Source: Ruminococcus sp.
GTDB lineage: Bacteria; Bacillota; Clostridia; Oscillospirales; Ruminococcaceae
Direction: 5' to 3'
Assembly: GCA_021200415.1 (NCBI GenBank)
Contig: JAJQGO010000013.1
Coordinates: 310,986 to 374,985, forward strand
DNA length: 64,000 nucleotides
Shown: in pieces, positions 8,148 to 17,071 of the stretch
Layout: each line of letters starts with the position of its first letter
Position numbering within the stretch: position 1 is the stretch's first letter
Translations under genes and position numbers: made by a program
Notes under the pieces: model-generated
What the model was told of the DNA's origin: nothing
Database searches by the model: none
The model's input: the letters and a program-made list of their open reading frames with translations, nothing else

Positions 8148-8878
8148 TGTTTTCCATTTACAAAAAAGAATTGCAGTCGTTTTTCCTGACGCCCTTCGCT
8201 TACATACTCACAGCTCTCTTCATGCTGCTGTTCACCTATATGCTCAATACCAGTATTGCCAATATGGATTCGAGTCTGCTTCAATTCTCCTTCAATGAGG
8301 TTTTCTACAACGTAATACTCCTCTTCCTGTTCCTCATTCCGATTATGACAATGCGTACCTATTCCGACGAGCGTAAATTCGGCACTGAGGTTCTGCTTAT
8401 GACGACTCCGGTAAATGTTTTCCAGATTGTTATAGCAAAGTTCCTTGCAAATATTACCGTTTTCCTGTTCATGCTCCTCTGCTCGACGCTCTTCCCTATC
8501 GTTACAGCTTTGAACGGTGAGGTTGTAATATCCCAGCTTTTCTGCGCATACGTCGGCTTCTTCTGCTGGGGCGCAATGTGCATAACAATAGGAATGCTTA
8601 TTTCCTCATTCACCGAAAATTCAATTATTGCCGCTATTCTCGGCGAGGTTGCTATGCTTGCCGTTCTGTTTGTGGACGATTTCTCCAACACGGAATTTAT
8701 CGCTCAGTATCCTACACTTCAGACGGTTATTTACTCGTTTGCGGCTCAATATAAGTTCGTCTACTTCTCACAGGGCGTTATCAGGCTTTCCGATTTGATT
8801 TTCTTTATATCGGCGATTGTTCTGTTCCTTGCATGGACTGTTATCTCTATTGAGAAAAGACGCTGGAACAGGGGGTAA
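8147..8878 (+). CDS. ABC-2 type permease, GldF-like
   Basis: 243 residues with six hydrophobic segments, typical of short ABC-2 permeases. The N-terminal IYKKELQSFFLTPFAYI and the RTYSDERKFGTE loop are characteristic of GldF/NosY-type permeases. It overlaps the ATPase gene by one base (TAATG), which indicates translational coupling, and precedes the GldG-like gene by 6 bp. Together with the ATPase it should form the membrane transporter. Confidence 0.88.
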   Translation: MFSIYKKELQSFFLTPFAYILTALFMLLFTYMLNTSIANMDSSLLQFSFNEVFYNVILLFLFLIPIMTMRTYSDERKFGTEVLLMTTPVNVFQIVIAKFLANITVFLFMLLCSTLFPIVTALNGEVVISQLFCAYVGFFCWGAMCITIGMLISSFTENSIIAAILGEVAMLAVLFVDDFSNTEFIAQYPTLQTVIYSFAAQYKFVYFSQGVIRLSDLIFFISAIVLFLAWTVISIEKRRWNRG

Positions 8879-8884
8879 TTTCTA

Positions 8885-10426
8885 ATGAAGAAACGTAAAT
8901 TTAATTTTTCGGGCGTTGTCGCAATTGTTCTCGCAATACTTGTTTTAGTGGTTCTTGTACCTATAAATGTTATTTTCAATTACTACGACAAATATTACGA
9001 TATGACGCCAAGCAGTATGTATACCCTCAGCGATACAACGGTTAATCTCGTCAACGAAAACAGCGACAAGGATGTAATAATCTATACCACCTTCCATGTT
9101 AAGGAGCTTCGCGATTACTCGTCCTACCTGCCCCTTTATCATACGCTGACACAGCTTGAGGAATATGATAATATCGAGATTATCGAGGTTATTCCCGATG
9201 AAGACCCGACTATTATCAATGAGCTTGACCCGAACGATAACCTCAGCATCACAACAGGTGATATTATCGTATCATGTGACGATCTTATCAAGAAGGTTGA
9301 CGCGTCCGCTATTTTCCCGTATGATGACAACGACATAAGCACCTACGCAGGTGAAGAGCTTCTCGCAGGAGCTATACAAATCGTTACGAGCGGTTCGCTG
9401 CCGAAGATTTATTTCCTCACGGGTCACGGTGAAAAGTCCATTGACGATGAGTATTCCGAATATGCCGAATACCTCAAAACCACAAACAACTATGAGGCTG
9501 TTGAGCTTAACCTTTCTGAGGTTGACGCTGTTCCGGAGGATACGGCAATTATCTTTATTGCAGGTCCGCAGACCGACCTTACCGACGACGAAACAGAAAA
9601 GCTCAGAGAATATGCGGCTGACGGCGGCGCAATGGCATTCTTCCTCGCTCCCGTTGAGGACGAAATAATTTTCGACAACATCGAGGATCTCCTCGAGGAT
9701 TATGAAATCGAAATGTATTACAATGTTCTTGAGGAAACAAATCCGAACAATCTGATCTGTGAGCTGACCTCCTTAGACATCTACAACGGCGAGGATCAGT
9801 CCGATTCCGCAAACAGTCAGAATCCGAGAGTTTTCCAGATCGAATATACTGCCGCAGACAGCGACAGCTTCACTGAGGATCTCACCTCCGGTGTTCTCGA
9901 AATGGTCAGCGAAGGCGATGTAGGCGGTATTTCAAATACAAGATCCTTCGGCTCGACAGGCGACGACTCAATGTATATAGAGAAATCACCTATTATTCAG
10001 ACTCTCCTCAACACCGATTCAACGGGACTTTCCTCCGGCTACTCGGCAGTAAGCGTTGCCTGCGGCGGAGATGAAAGAACTGCCGAATATGCTGAATCAC
10101 TCAGCGGTCAGATTCTCTATCCCGCTTATTATTCCTACAACAAGCAGACAGGCTCGAAAATTCTCGCATTCGGTACAACCGATATACTTGACGCAAGCAG
10201 TATGCCGCAGTCAACATGGCTTACACAAATGCTGTCCCTTTCGTCACTTATCTGGCTCTTCGACAGCAACTATGATATGAATATTGGAAATAAGGGCATC
10301 AGTCTTGATTATATGAGCTTTGCAAGCGCTGAGGAAGCTACCTCAACACTCAGAATCTTCACCATCGTCCCCATCTGCGTTGCTGCTGTGGGATTGCTCG
10401 TATGGCTTAAAAGGAGACATTCCTAA
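8885..10426 (+). CDS. GldG-family ABC-associated membrane protein
   Basis: 513 residues: one N-terminal membrane helix (about 10-30), a large extracytoplasmic domain, and one C-terminal helix (about 488-507) followed by KRRHS. The middle holds the GldG pattern: Ser/Thr-rich start (SMYTLSDTTVNLV), a PKIYFLTGHGEKS block near 173-185, and FIAGPQTDLTDDE near 224. The family accompanies GldA/GldF; in Bacteroidetes it is needed for gliding, while in Clostridia the role is unknown. Its stop overlaps the next start (TAATG). Confidence 0.85.
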   Translation: MKKRKFNFSGVVAIVLAILVLVVLVPINVIFNYYDKYYDMTPSSMYTLSDTTVNLVNENSDKDVIIYTTFHVKELRDYSSYLPLYHTLTQLEEYDNIEIIEVIPDEDPTIINELDPNDNLSITTGDIIVSCDDLIKKVDASAIFPYDDNDISTYAGEELLAGAIQIVTSGSLPKIYFLTGHGEKSIDDEYSEYAEYLKTTNNYEAVELNLSEVDAVPEDTAIIFIAGPQTDLTDDETEKLREYAADGGAMAFFLAPVEDEIIFDNIEDLLEDYEIEMYYNVLEETNPNNLICELTSLDIYNGEDQSDSANSQNPRVFQIEYTAADSDSFTEDLTSGVLEMVSEGDVGGISNTRSFGSTGDDSMYIEKSPIIQTLLNTDSTGLSSGYSAVSVACGGDERTAEYAESLSGQILYPAYYSYNKQTGSKILAFGTTDILDASSMPQSTWLTQMLSLSSLIWLFDSNYDMNIGNKGISLDYMSFASAEEATSTLRIFTIVPICVAAVGLLVWLKRRHS

Positions 10427-11805
10427 TGAAAAAAATAGCTGTTACTATTGGTGTTCTTGCTGTTCTTGCTGTCGGCTCGGTTTCCGCAGCTCTCATAGTT
10501 CGCAATAACGAGAACAAAAAGAGCGCGGAGGAAGCCGCTTTGCAGGCTGACTACATTCTTTTCAGCTTCGATTCCGACAACATTACCGAAGCCTCAATTG
10601 ACTGTGAGGATGGCTACTATACGGCTGAGCTTATCGATTCCGTATGGACGCTGTCAAATTCCGATGAATTCACCCTGAATCATACATATATACAGGGAAT
10701 CTGCACCTATATGTCTACCCTGACTGCCGAAAAGGATTACGGAGAGGCTACCGATGAAAGCAAGGAAACCTACGGACTCGACGACCCGACCATCATAACT
10801 CTTTCCGACGGAAAAAATGATTACACAATCTATGTGGGAGATCTCGATCCTACAGAAACATATTATTATGTAATGACGGAGGATAAAGAGAAAATCTATG
10901 CCATCGACGCAAGCTCGGCAAGCTCTCTCAAGGCTACGCGTCTGATGATGAAGGATACCTACCTGATACCCTATACCGACAGTGAGGTTTATCACATTCA
11001 GCTTCTCAAGGACAATGAAATCGTTTACGACCTCGACTACGATGAGGAAAACAGCGTCTGGACAATCCCCGATGAGTATTCATATTTTACAATCGACCAG
11101 ACTGCCATAACCTCAATGATTAACGTCATGACAAGATGCGAGGCACAGGAATTCTTTGACGAGAATCTTGAGGATTACTCCAAATACGGCTTCGATGAGC
11201 CTACCGCTGAGCTTATTGTAACAGGCTCTGACGGCTCGGAGGTAAAGCTTCTCTTCAGCTACTACGGAAACAACACAAAAACCTACACCTATGTGCTTTA
11301 TGAATCCTCCGGTCAGGTTGCGGCATTCTACACGGGCGATATTGACTTTATTGAGGATACCACAGCGGATTACCTCGTTCAGGAGGTCTGCAACATAAGC
11401 ATTTACGACATCACAGGCTTCGACTTCACATATGACGGCAAAACCGATGAATTTTCCGTTGATATGGAAAACAGCAGCGCTTCAATGAACGGCACGTCAA
11501 TTTCAGATCTTGGTTCAGATGCTTCGTCGGATTTCACAAGCTTTTATAACGCAATTTCTTATATGAAATTCATGACTATTGACTTTACTGCCGATACAAG
11601 CGATGCTGAGCTTCTCATGAGCGTCACACTTCACCTTTCGGAGGGCGGAGATACTGTCTTTGAGCTTTACAAGGCTGACGACGACAGCTGCTATATGTTC
11701 ATTGACGGCTGCTATACCGGAGCAATCGGAGATATGACAGATCTGACAGGTAAAAATTCAGTTCTGGATTATTACGAAGAGCTTGTTGATGACATGGAAG
11801 GCTGA
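10426..11805 (+). CDS. DUF4340-domain exported protein
   Basis: 459 residues with one N-terminal membrane anchor (about 3-25) and a long acidic extracytoplasmic region. Repeats of the type ETYGLDDPTIITLSDG and KYGFDEPTAELIVTGSDGS are hallmarks of DUF4340, which builds repeated beta-sandwich units. It is the last gene of the four-gene ATPase-permease-GldG-DUF4340 operon and is followed by a strong terminator. It probably acts outside the membrane with the GldG-like subunit. No enzymatic motif is visible. Confidence 0.85.
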   Translation: MKKIAVTIGVLAVLAVGSVSAALIVRNNENKKSAEEAALQADYILFSFDSDNITEASIDCEDGYYTAELIDSVWTLSNSDEFTLNHTYIQGICTYMSTLTAEKDYGEATDESKETYGLDDPTIITLSDGKNDYTIYVGDLDPTETYYYVMTEDKEKIYAIDASSASSLKATRLMMKDTYLIPYTDSEVYHIQLLKDNEIVYDLDYDEENSVWTIPDEYSYFTIDQTAITSMINVMTRCEAQEFFDENLEDYSKYGFDEPTAELIVTGSDGSEVKLLFSYYGNNTKTYTYVLYESSGQVAAFYTGDIDFIEDTTADYLVQEVCNISIYDITGFDFTYDGKTDEFSVDMENSSASMNGTSISDLGSDASSDFTSFYNAISYMKFMTIDFTADTSDAELLMSVTLHLSEGGDTVFELYKADDDSCYMFIDGCYTGAIGDMTDLTGKNSVLDYYEELVDDMEG

Positions 11806-11832
11806 TAATCATCTAATCAAAATCAAAAATAT

Positions 11833-11863
11833 AGCGGCATTTTTCAAAAATGCCGCTGTTTTT
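11833..11863 (+). terminator. Intrinsic terminator of the Gld-type ABC operon
   Basis: AGCGGCATTTTT and AAAAATGCCGCT form a 12-bp stem with a minimal loop, followed by GTTTTTG. Confidence 0.9.
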
Positions 11864-11898
11864 GTGCCGTTCGACATAAATTCACACCCTCGGGGGTA

Positions 11899-11927
11899 TT
11901 GATTTAATTGAAGCTTTGTGGTAAAAT
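11899..11927 (+). promoter_or_regulatory. Probable promoter of the alpha/beta hydrolase gene
   Basis: TTGATT (11899-11904), 17 bp, TAAAAT (11922-11927). ACCC-TCGG-GGGT lies directly upstream at 11886-11897. The roughly 180-nt leader contains repeat copy A. Confidence 0.55.
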
Positions 11928-12001
11928 ATAAAATGATGTTTCAGGGCAACGCATGAGAAGATGTAGGGTGTTCTTCGTCCGCTGAGCCGAAACACAATAT
12001 A

Positions 12002-12063
12002 GGCAACACCGCACAAAGCACGCCTGACGGCTTTGCCGCGCAGTGCTGTCTGAAATTTCCGCC
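12002..12063 (+). repeat. Dispersed repeat, copy A (one end only)
   Basis: Begins GGCAACACCGCACAAAGC and continues ACGCCTGACGGCTTTGCCGC before an AATTTCCGC block shared with copy E. It matches the type-1 end of the repeat family; no opposite end is found before the downstream gene. Confidence 0.8.
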
Positions 12064-12107
12064 GCATACGTTTTCCCCTGCTTTTAAGCGGCAGAACGGA
12101 GTTTGTT

Positions 12108-13046
12108 ATGCTTAATGCTGATATTAAAGAATTTGAATTTTCTTCAGACTTTGACGGTCTGATAGTAAAGGGTATAATTGCCGTCCCCGGCGGCTCGGTA
12201 AACGGTGTCGTTCAGATTGTACATGGTATGTGCGAATACAAGGAACGCTATCTGCCGTTTATGGACTACCTTGCTGAAGAGGGCTTTATAACCGTTATCC
12301 ACGACAACCGAGGTCACGGGCAGAGTATATGCTCGGATGAGGATCTCGGCTTCATGTACAAGAACGGAGGTCAGGGCTTCGTTCAGGATATTTTTCAGGT
12401 AACGAAAATAGCTAAGGAAACCTTTTCAGGCGTCCCCTATTTTATGCTTGGTCACAGCATGGGTTCTCTGGGCGCACGTACATATTTAAAGGAACACGAC
12501 ACGGAGCTGAACGGTCTTATCGTCAGCGGCTCTCCATGCTTCAACAGATTTTCCGGCTTCGCAAGAAGCATACAGAAGGAGCTGTCAAAAAAGCTCGGCA
12601 GCCGCTACAGAAGCGAGAAAATCAGCAGCATCATGGAGGATATGTTCAACAGGCAGTTTGCCAAGGAAAATATCGCTCACGCCTGGATTTGCAGCGATCC
12701 GGAGGTTGTCGCTAAATATAACAGCGACCCTCTTTGCAGCTTCACATACACCCTCAACGGCTACGAAGGTCTGCTGTATCTTCTCAGGGAAACCTACAGC
12801 AAAAAGGGCTGGAAGGTTGAAAATCCGCACCTGCCCATACGCTTCATTTCCGGAAAGGACGACCCCTGTATGCTTTCCGAAAAGAAATTCTTCAAGGCAA
12901 TTTCCCTCCTCGAAAGGCTCGGATATGAAAGCATCTCCCACCGTCTCTTTGACGGTATGCGCCACGAAATCCTCAACGAAAAAAACAACACCATTGTCTA
13001 CAAGGACGTTGCAAAGACGCTTTTCTCATGGATTGACCGCATATAG
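12108..13046 (+). CDS. Alpha/beta hydrolase (lysophospholipase/monoacylglycerol lipase-like)
   Basis: 312 residues. The oxyanion HGMCEYKERY motif at about 39-48, the nucleophile elbow GHSMGS near residue 117, an acid in SGKDDPC near 245, and the catalytic His in GMRHEILNE near 283 complete a serine-hydrolase triad. The pattern is that of Hydrolase_4 enzymes (PldB/monoglyceride lipase type), which cleave acyl esters. No signal peptide, so cytoplasmic. It is monocistronic, with a leader containing repeat copy A and an ACGGAG Shine-Dalgarno. Substrate not readable. Confidence 0.85.
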   Translation: MLNADIKEFEFSSDFDGLIVKGIIAVPGGSVNGVVQIVHGMCEYKERYLPFMDYLAEEGFITVIHDNRGHGQSICSDEDLGFMYKNGGQGFVQDIFQVTKIAKETFSGVPYFMLGHSMGSLGARTYLKEHDTELNGLIVSGSPCFNRFSGFARSIQKELSKKLGSRYRSEKISSIMEDMFNRQFAKENIAHAWICSDPEVVAKYNSDPLCSFTYTLNGYEGLLYLLRETYSKKGWKVENPHLPIRFISGKDDPCMLSEKKFFKAISLLERLGYESISHRLFDGMRHEILNEKNNTIVYKDVAKTLFSWIDRI

Positions 13047-13069
13047 AGCGTGTTCATATAAAACAAAAG

Positions 13070-13096
13070 GCTGCTGAAATAATTCAGCAGCTTTTC
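13070..13096. terminator. Bidirectional terminator between hydrolase and ANTAR genes
   Basis: GCTGCTGAA (13070-13078) pairs with TTCAGCAGC (13083-13091). T-runs follow on the plus strand (CTTTTC), and the A-run upstream serves the minus strand. Confidence 0.85.
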
Positions 13097-13098
13097 TT

Positions 13099-13668
13099 TT
13101 ACCTTTCATATGTTGCCAAAATTCTCAGGGCAACCTCTTTTCGTGTCTGGCGCGTATCCATCGCCTGCTTCTCAATGTATCTGTGAGCCTGCGGTTCAGT
13201 AAATTTCAGATACTGCATCAGCGTGCATTTCGCACGATTGATAAGCCTCATTTCATCTATCTTCGTGAGCAGCTTCACATTTTCCTTTTTAAGCCCCAGC
13301 ATTCTGGCACGTGTTGCCTGAACAAGCTTCAGCGATTGATGAAAAACCACCTTATTAAGAGGCTTCGGTACAACGCACACGCCAAAATCTCCGACCTTTT
13401 CGGAAACATCATCAGCTATATCGTTCTTGCATATCAGTATGATCCCTGCCGTTGACGATTCCGCTATCATAATTGACAGCTCATGCCCGAACTCATCTGA
13501 CAGAGGCGTATTTATAACAACAAGCTCAAATTCATTTGTATCTATGAGGCGGCGTGCCTCACTGCCGCTGGCTATGGTCATGGTTTTCCCATAGCCAAAG
13601 GATTTGAGCAGCTGTTCTATAGCGTTCATTCCCTTTTCCGAACCGGATACAATTAATGCTCTGTCCAT
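13099..13668 (-). CDS. ANTAR-domain RNA-binding antiterminator with degenerate receiver
   Basis: 189 residues. Residues 1-120 have a CheY-like fold pattern, but the acidic pocket is replaced (VSGSE instead of VDDE) and the phospho-acceptor position is Asn53 (VVINTPL). Residues 125-185 form a coiled coil and the three-helix ANTAR domain (MQYLKFTEPQAHRYIEKQAM, TRKEVALRIL). ANTAR proteins bind tandem hairpins with A1/G4 hexaloops in mRNA leaders and block nearby terminators. The gene follows glnA by 18 bp on the same strand, inside a nitrogen-assimilation island with matching hairpins in two leaders. With no acceptor Asp, it is probably switched by a ligand or partner rather than by phosphorylation (inference). 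Confidence 0.9.
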   Translation of the reverse strand: MDRALIVSGSEKGMNAIEQLLKSFGYGKTMTIASGSEARRLIDTNEFELVVINTPLSDEFGHELSIMIAESSTAGIILICKNDIADDVSEKVGDFGVCVVPKPLNKVVFHQSLKLVQATRARMLGLKKENVKLLTKIDEMRLINRAKCTLMQYLKFTEPQAHRYIEKQAMDTRQTRKEVALRILATYER

Positions 13669-13686
13669 TTACGCTTACTCACCTGC

Positions 13687-14988
13687 TTAAATAGATTTAA
13701 AATAGTATTTTTCCTCAAATTCGTCCTTATCCTTAGCTATTGCATATTCCTGTATCTGTTTGTCAAGCTTGTCAAAAATATTCATTCTGATTTCATCCGA
13801 AAGAGTTGCCTTTACAAATCCGCTTTGCTTTGCGATTTCCACAGCCTCCTCCAGTGTTGTCGGGAGAAGCTCAAAGCCTATGGAATCATGTCCCGATTTC
13901 ATTGTGCTGTCCAGAATACCGCAGTCTCCGTTTTTGATGCCCTCAATACCTGCCGCAAGTATGAGCTTAAACGTCACATATGGATTGCAGCAAGCGTCAG
14001 CGGAGCGTATTTCAATTCGCGGAGTAGTTCCCACTGTTTTGGGAATTCTGATAAGCTGCCTTCTGTTTTCAAATGACCAGTCGACGTATTTCGGCGCAAA
14101 ACCGCTTCCAAAGCGCTTATAGGAATTTGTAGTCGGATTAAGAAACGCCGTAATTTCCCTGATTCTGCGCAAAACTCCGGCAATAAAGCATTTGCCCTCA
14201 ATGGACATATTATTCAGATCTGAACCGAAAATATTCTTTCCGCCCTTTTTGAGGCTGATGGATATGCTCAATGCGCTGCCATGCTCATTTGAAAGAGGTC
14301 TGGGCATAAATGACGCAAAAAGTCCGTTCTGAGCTGCAATTGATTTAACCACAGTTTTATAATGAACCATATTATCGGCAGCTGTTACAGGCTCATTTTC
14401 CCTGAATTCGATTTCATTCTGTCCGGGGCCGTGCTTATGGCAGGAGCTTTTCGGATTAAGCCCCATTTCCTCAAGAGAGAGGCAGATTTCACGTCTTGTA
14501 TTTTCACATTTGTCAAGAGGAGCAACATCCATATAGCTTCCGTTATCGTGAGGGATTTTTGTTGCCTCGCCGTTTTCATCGAGGTCAAACAGGTAGAACT
14601 CACATTTTGTTCCCATTTCGCATGAATATCCGTCAAGTCTTAAAGAGTTGATATAATTTGTCAGTGAGCTTCTCATATCGCCGATATAATCGCTGCCGTC
14701 CATGTTCTTCATGCTGCAGAAGAAACGCACAACTCTTCCCGATTTCGGACGCCAAGGCAGAACCGAAAGGGTTGAAATATCGGGAACAAGCAGCAAATCC
14801 GTATATTCATCTGTTATACATGAAGCGTCAAAGGGGATCCCGTACTCAAAGGCGCGGGGCAGCTCGTTTGGCATTATTGCTATATTTTTTAAATTGCCAA
14901 ACATATCACAAAATGTCAGACGTATGAATTTTACGTCGTTTTCCTCTACAAAATCAAGAATTTCTTTTGGAGAAAAGCACATCATCAT
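13687..14988 (-). CDS. glnA: Glutamine synthetase, type I
   Basis: 433 residues, the length of GSI-alpha enzymes. N-terminal beta-grasp domain (FIRLTFCDMFGNLKNI), then the catalytic domain: metal-ligand MGTKCEFYLFD, CHKHGPGQNEIEF (GPGQ-E motif), and the substrate-Arg segment RRQLIRIP with RIEIRSAD. It condenses glutamate and ammonia using ATP. The adenylylation loop of GSI-beta is not apparent. Three consecutive ATGs open the frame; the first (14988) lies 7 bp from GGAGG. Downstream is the ANTAR gene; upstream, after a promoter, lie the glutamate synthase genes. Confidence 0.95.
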   Translation of the reverse strand: MMMCFSPKEILDFVEENDVKFIRLTFCDMFGNLKNIAIMPNELPRAFEYGIPFDASCITDEYTDLLLVPDISTLSVLPWRPKSGRVVRFFCSMKNMDGSDYIGDMRSSLTNYINSLRLDGYSCEMGTKCEFYLFDLDENGEATKIPHDNGSYMDVAPLDKCENTRREICLSLEEMGLNPKSSCHKHGPGQNEIEFRENEPVTAADNMVHYKTVVKSIAAQNGLFASFMPRPLSNEHGSALSISISLKKGGKNIFGSDLNNMSIEGKCFIAGVLRRIREITAFLNPTTNSYKRFGSGFAPKYVDWSFENRRQLIRIPKTVGTTPRIEIRSADACCNPYVTFKLILAAGIEGIKNGDCGILDSTMKSGHDSIGFELLPTTLEEAVEIAKQSGFVKATLSDEIRMNIFDKLDKQIQEYAIAKDKDEFEEKYYFKSI

Positions 14989-15008
14989 AATATACCTCCA
15001 CTATATTA

Positions 15009-15022
15009 TCCGGAGAGCCGGA
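15009..15022 (-). promoter_or_regulatory. Small hairpin in the glnA leader
   Basis: TCCGG-AGAG-CCGGA (plus strand) lies 8 bp upstream of the glnA Shine-Dalgarno. A second hairpin at the 5' end (plus 15041-15061) pairs GGGA with TCCC. Neither has an A1/G4 hexaloop. Confidence 0.4.
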
Positions 15023-15067
15023 AAATTCACATACGATTAAAAGGGACAGAAAGCCTCTATCCCTTTT

Positions 15068-15096
15068 ATTATACTATAATCCGGGCAAAAAGTAAA
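15068..15096 (-). promoter_or_regulatory. glnA promoter
   Basis: Minus strand TTTACT (plus 15091-15096), 17 bp, perfect TATAAT (plus 15068-15073). It separates glnA and the ANTAR gene transcriptionally from the glutamate synthase operon upstream. Confidence 0.65.
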
Positions 15097-15106
15097 TACC
15101 CGAAAA

Positions 15107-15832
15107 TCAATTATTTTTGTACAGTCTTTTGTACGGGTTCTTCGTATTCGGCAGAAGCTTCAGGAATTTATCCTTGAGTATCTTCTTGCTGTCGCCGCCG
15201 AAGCTGCCGCAGTATTCCTCAACAAGAGCCGCAATTTCCTCCATATCCTCATCAGTGGGGTCGCTTACCGCAACCTGCGCGGGGAGTCTGTCGGGGACTT
15301 TATCTGTGCGGAGATAAATCTTGCCGCCGTGCATTCCTGTACCGCAGAAATTTCCCACAATGGGCGTTTCGTCATCCTTGCCGATACCGAGAACGAGAAT
15401 AACTCCGCCTGCCTGATATTCGCCGAGGAAGCTTCCTGCGCATCCGCCGATTACGAGCTTCGGAATTTTATCCTCATACGCCTTCATATGGATTCCCGCA
15501 CGATAGCCTGCATCGCCCTTAACGAGGATTTTTCCGCCTCTCATGGCGTATCCCGTAGCGTCGCCCGAGGAGCCGTGAATTATAATTTCGCCCTCATTCA
15601 TCGTGTCGCCGGTTGCGTCCTGCGCATTTCCGAATACCTCGATTCCCGCACCGTCAAGATAAGCTCCGAGAGCGTTTCCGGGAGTTCCGTTAATGGTTAT
15701 CTTTTTTCCGGAAAGACCTGAGCCTATATATCTCTGACCAATGCAGTTATCAATTATAATTACGTTGTCGTGAGCATTTCTGACCTGACTGTTAAGCTCC
15801 TGAAAATGCATAAGATTAGCAGTAATTTTCAT
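15107..15832 (-). CDS. Glutamate synthase GXGXG (beta-helix) subunit
   Basis: 241 residues, dominated by the right-handed beta-helix repeats of the C-terminal glutamate synthase domain (GXGXG family): IGSGLSGKKITING, DATGDTMNEGEIIIHG, DATGYAMRGGKILVKG, AGSFLGEYQAGG. In standard GltB this domain is fused to the rest; here it is a separate polypeptide. It is structural and not catalytic. It is the last gene of the split glutamate synthase operon, overlapping the FAD oxidoreductase gene by one base. Confidence 0.9.
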   Translation of the reverse strand: MKITANLMHFQELNSQVRNAHDNVIIIDNCIGQRYIGSGLSGKKITINGTPGNALGAYLDGAGIEVFGNAQDATGDTMNEGEIIIHGSSGDATGYAMRGGKILVKGDAGYRAGIHMKAYEDKIPKLVIGGCAGSFLGEYQAGGVILVLGIGKDDETPIVGNFCGTGMHGGKIYLRTDKVPDRLPAQVAVSDPTDEDMEEIAALVEEYCGSFGGDSKKILKDKFLKLLPNTKNPYKRLYKNN

Positions 15833-17064
15833 TATTTTCTACCTCCCAGCTGCTTTGCTCTTTCATTGGCAGAAAATGCCATAAGCTGCGGCTTTCTGCT
15901 GATAAGTTCAAAATCGAGTGAATCAAGCGGAGTCTTTTCACGAATGAGCTTTGTATAAATACCTGCACGAAGCACATCGCCTATCATAATAAAGCCTTTC
16001 AGCTGATTATCCTTAACAACGAGCTTCTTATAGTTCGTTCCGTCGCAGGTGACGATTTCCTCGCCGTCATATGAGCCTGCCGTTATGATGTGGTAGCCGA
16101 AGAAGCCGATAGCGTTCATGGGCATTGCCGTTTCAAAGGGAGCATCAACACGCGTCATATGATAGCCTGCCGCCAGACCCTGCATATACGCATTGGGCAG
16201 AAGCGCAAGTATACGGTCGGTATCGGTTGTAATATCGTGGCTTTTTGCGCAGTCGCCTGCGGAATAAACATCAGTTATGGTCGTTCTGGAATATTTATCC
16301 GTAACGATTCCCCTGTCAACGCTTCCGCCTGCCTCTGCAACAAGCTCTGTATTCGGACGAACACCCACAGCTACAACAAGCACGTCAAATTCAAGCTCCT
16401 CGCCGTTCGTGAGAACAGCCTTGTTTCCGTCAAAGGAGGATGCGCTGACACCCAGCTTAAATTCGATTCCCTTGTTTTCAAGGTAGCTCTGAACCATTTC
16501 CGAACCCGTTTCGTCCAGAATTGACGGAAGAATGCGGTTTGCAAGATCGATAACCGTCAGATGACCTATCTTGTCGAAAATTCCCTCGGCACATTTGAGT
16601 CCGATAAGACCTGCGCCGATAATGAGAACACGGCTTTCGGGGGTAATTGCAGCTCCGAGAGCCTTCGCATCGTCAAGTGTCATGAAGCTGAATCTGTTCT
16701 CAACTGTTTCAAGCCCCTCCATAGGCGGAACAAACGGCTTTGAGCCTGTTGCCACAAGAAGCTTGTCATAATCGAGGGACGATCCGTCGTCAAGGTCTAC
16801 AGTTTTCTTATCGGGGTTGATTTTTACCGCAGTTCTGCCAAGAAGCGGAGTTACGTTATTGTCCTCATAGAAGCTGTCCGGACGATATTTCATACGCTGC
16901 TCATCAGTTTTGCCGTAGAGGAGATAAGAAATAAGCGGACGTGAGTATGTATGATATTTTTCATTGGAAACAACAGTAATGCTTCCGTTTTTGTCGGTTT
17001 TTCTGATTCCCTCGATACAGCCGACAGCAGCTGCCGAGTTTCCGATAATTACATATTTCATCAT
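15832..17064 (-). CDS. NAD(P)/FAD-dependent oxidoreductase of the glutamate synthase operon
   Basis: 410 residues from the ATG at 17064 (AAGGTGG Shine-Dalgarno just upstream; 17061 is also possible). The FAD-binding motif VIIGNSAAAVGCIEGI is at the N-terminus, the NAD(P)-binding VLIIGAGLIGLKCAEGI near 146-162, and the second FAD motif TDVYSAGDCA near 267. It belongs to the rubredoxin/nitrite reductase-type disulfide-less family. Placed between the ferredoxin and GXGXG genes, it probably delivers electrons to the FMN subunit through the ferredoxin (inference). Confidence 0.88.
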   Translation of the reverse strand: MMKYVIIGNSAAAVGCIEGIRKTDKNGSITVVSNEKYHTYSRPLISYLLYGKTDEQRMKYRPDSFYEDNNVTPLLGRTAVKINPDKKTVDLDDGSSLDYDKLLVATGSKPFVPPMEGLETVENRFSFMTLDDAKALGAAITPESRVLIIGAGLIGLKCAEGIFDKIGHLTVIDLANRILPSILDETGSEMVQSYLENKGIEFKLGVSASSFDGNKAVLTNGEELEFDVLVVAVGVRPNTELVAEAGGSVDRGIVTDKYSRTTITDVYSAGDCAKSHDITTDTDRILALLPNAYMQGLAAGYHMTRVDAPFETAMPMNAIGFFGYHIITAGSYDGEEIVTCDGTNYKKLVVKDNQLKGFIMIGDVLRAGIYTKLIREKTPLDSLDFELISRKPQLMAFSANERAKQLGGRK

Positions 17065-17071
17065 ATCCACC

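Noticed and set aside
15009-15061. glnA leader hairpins as a third ANTAR target
   Set aside because: Loops are not A1/G4 hexaloops and no terminator lies between promoter and glnA.
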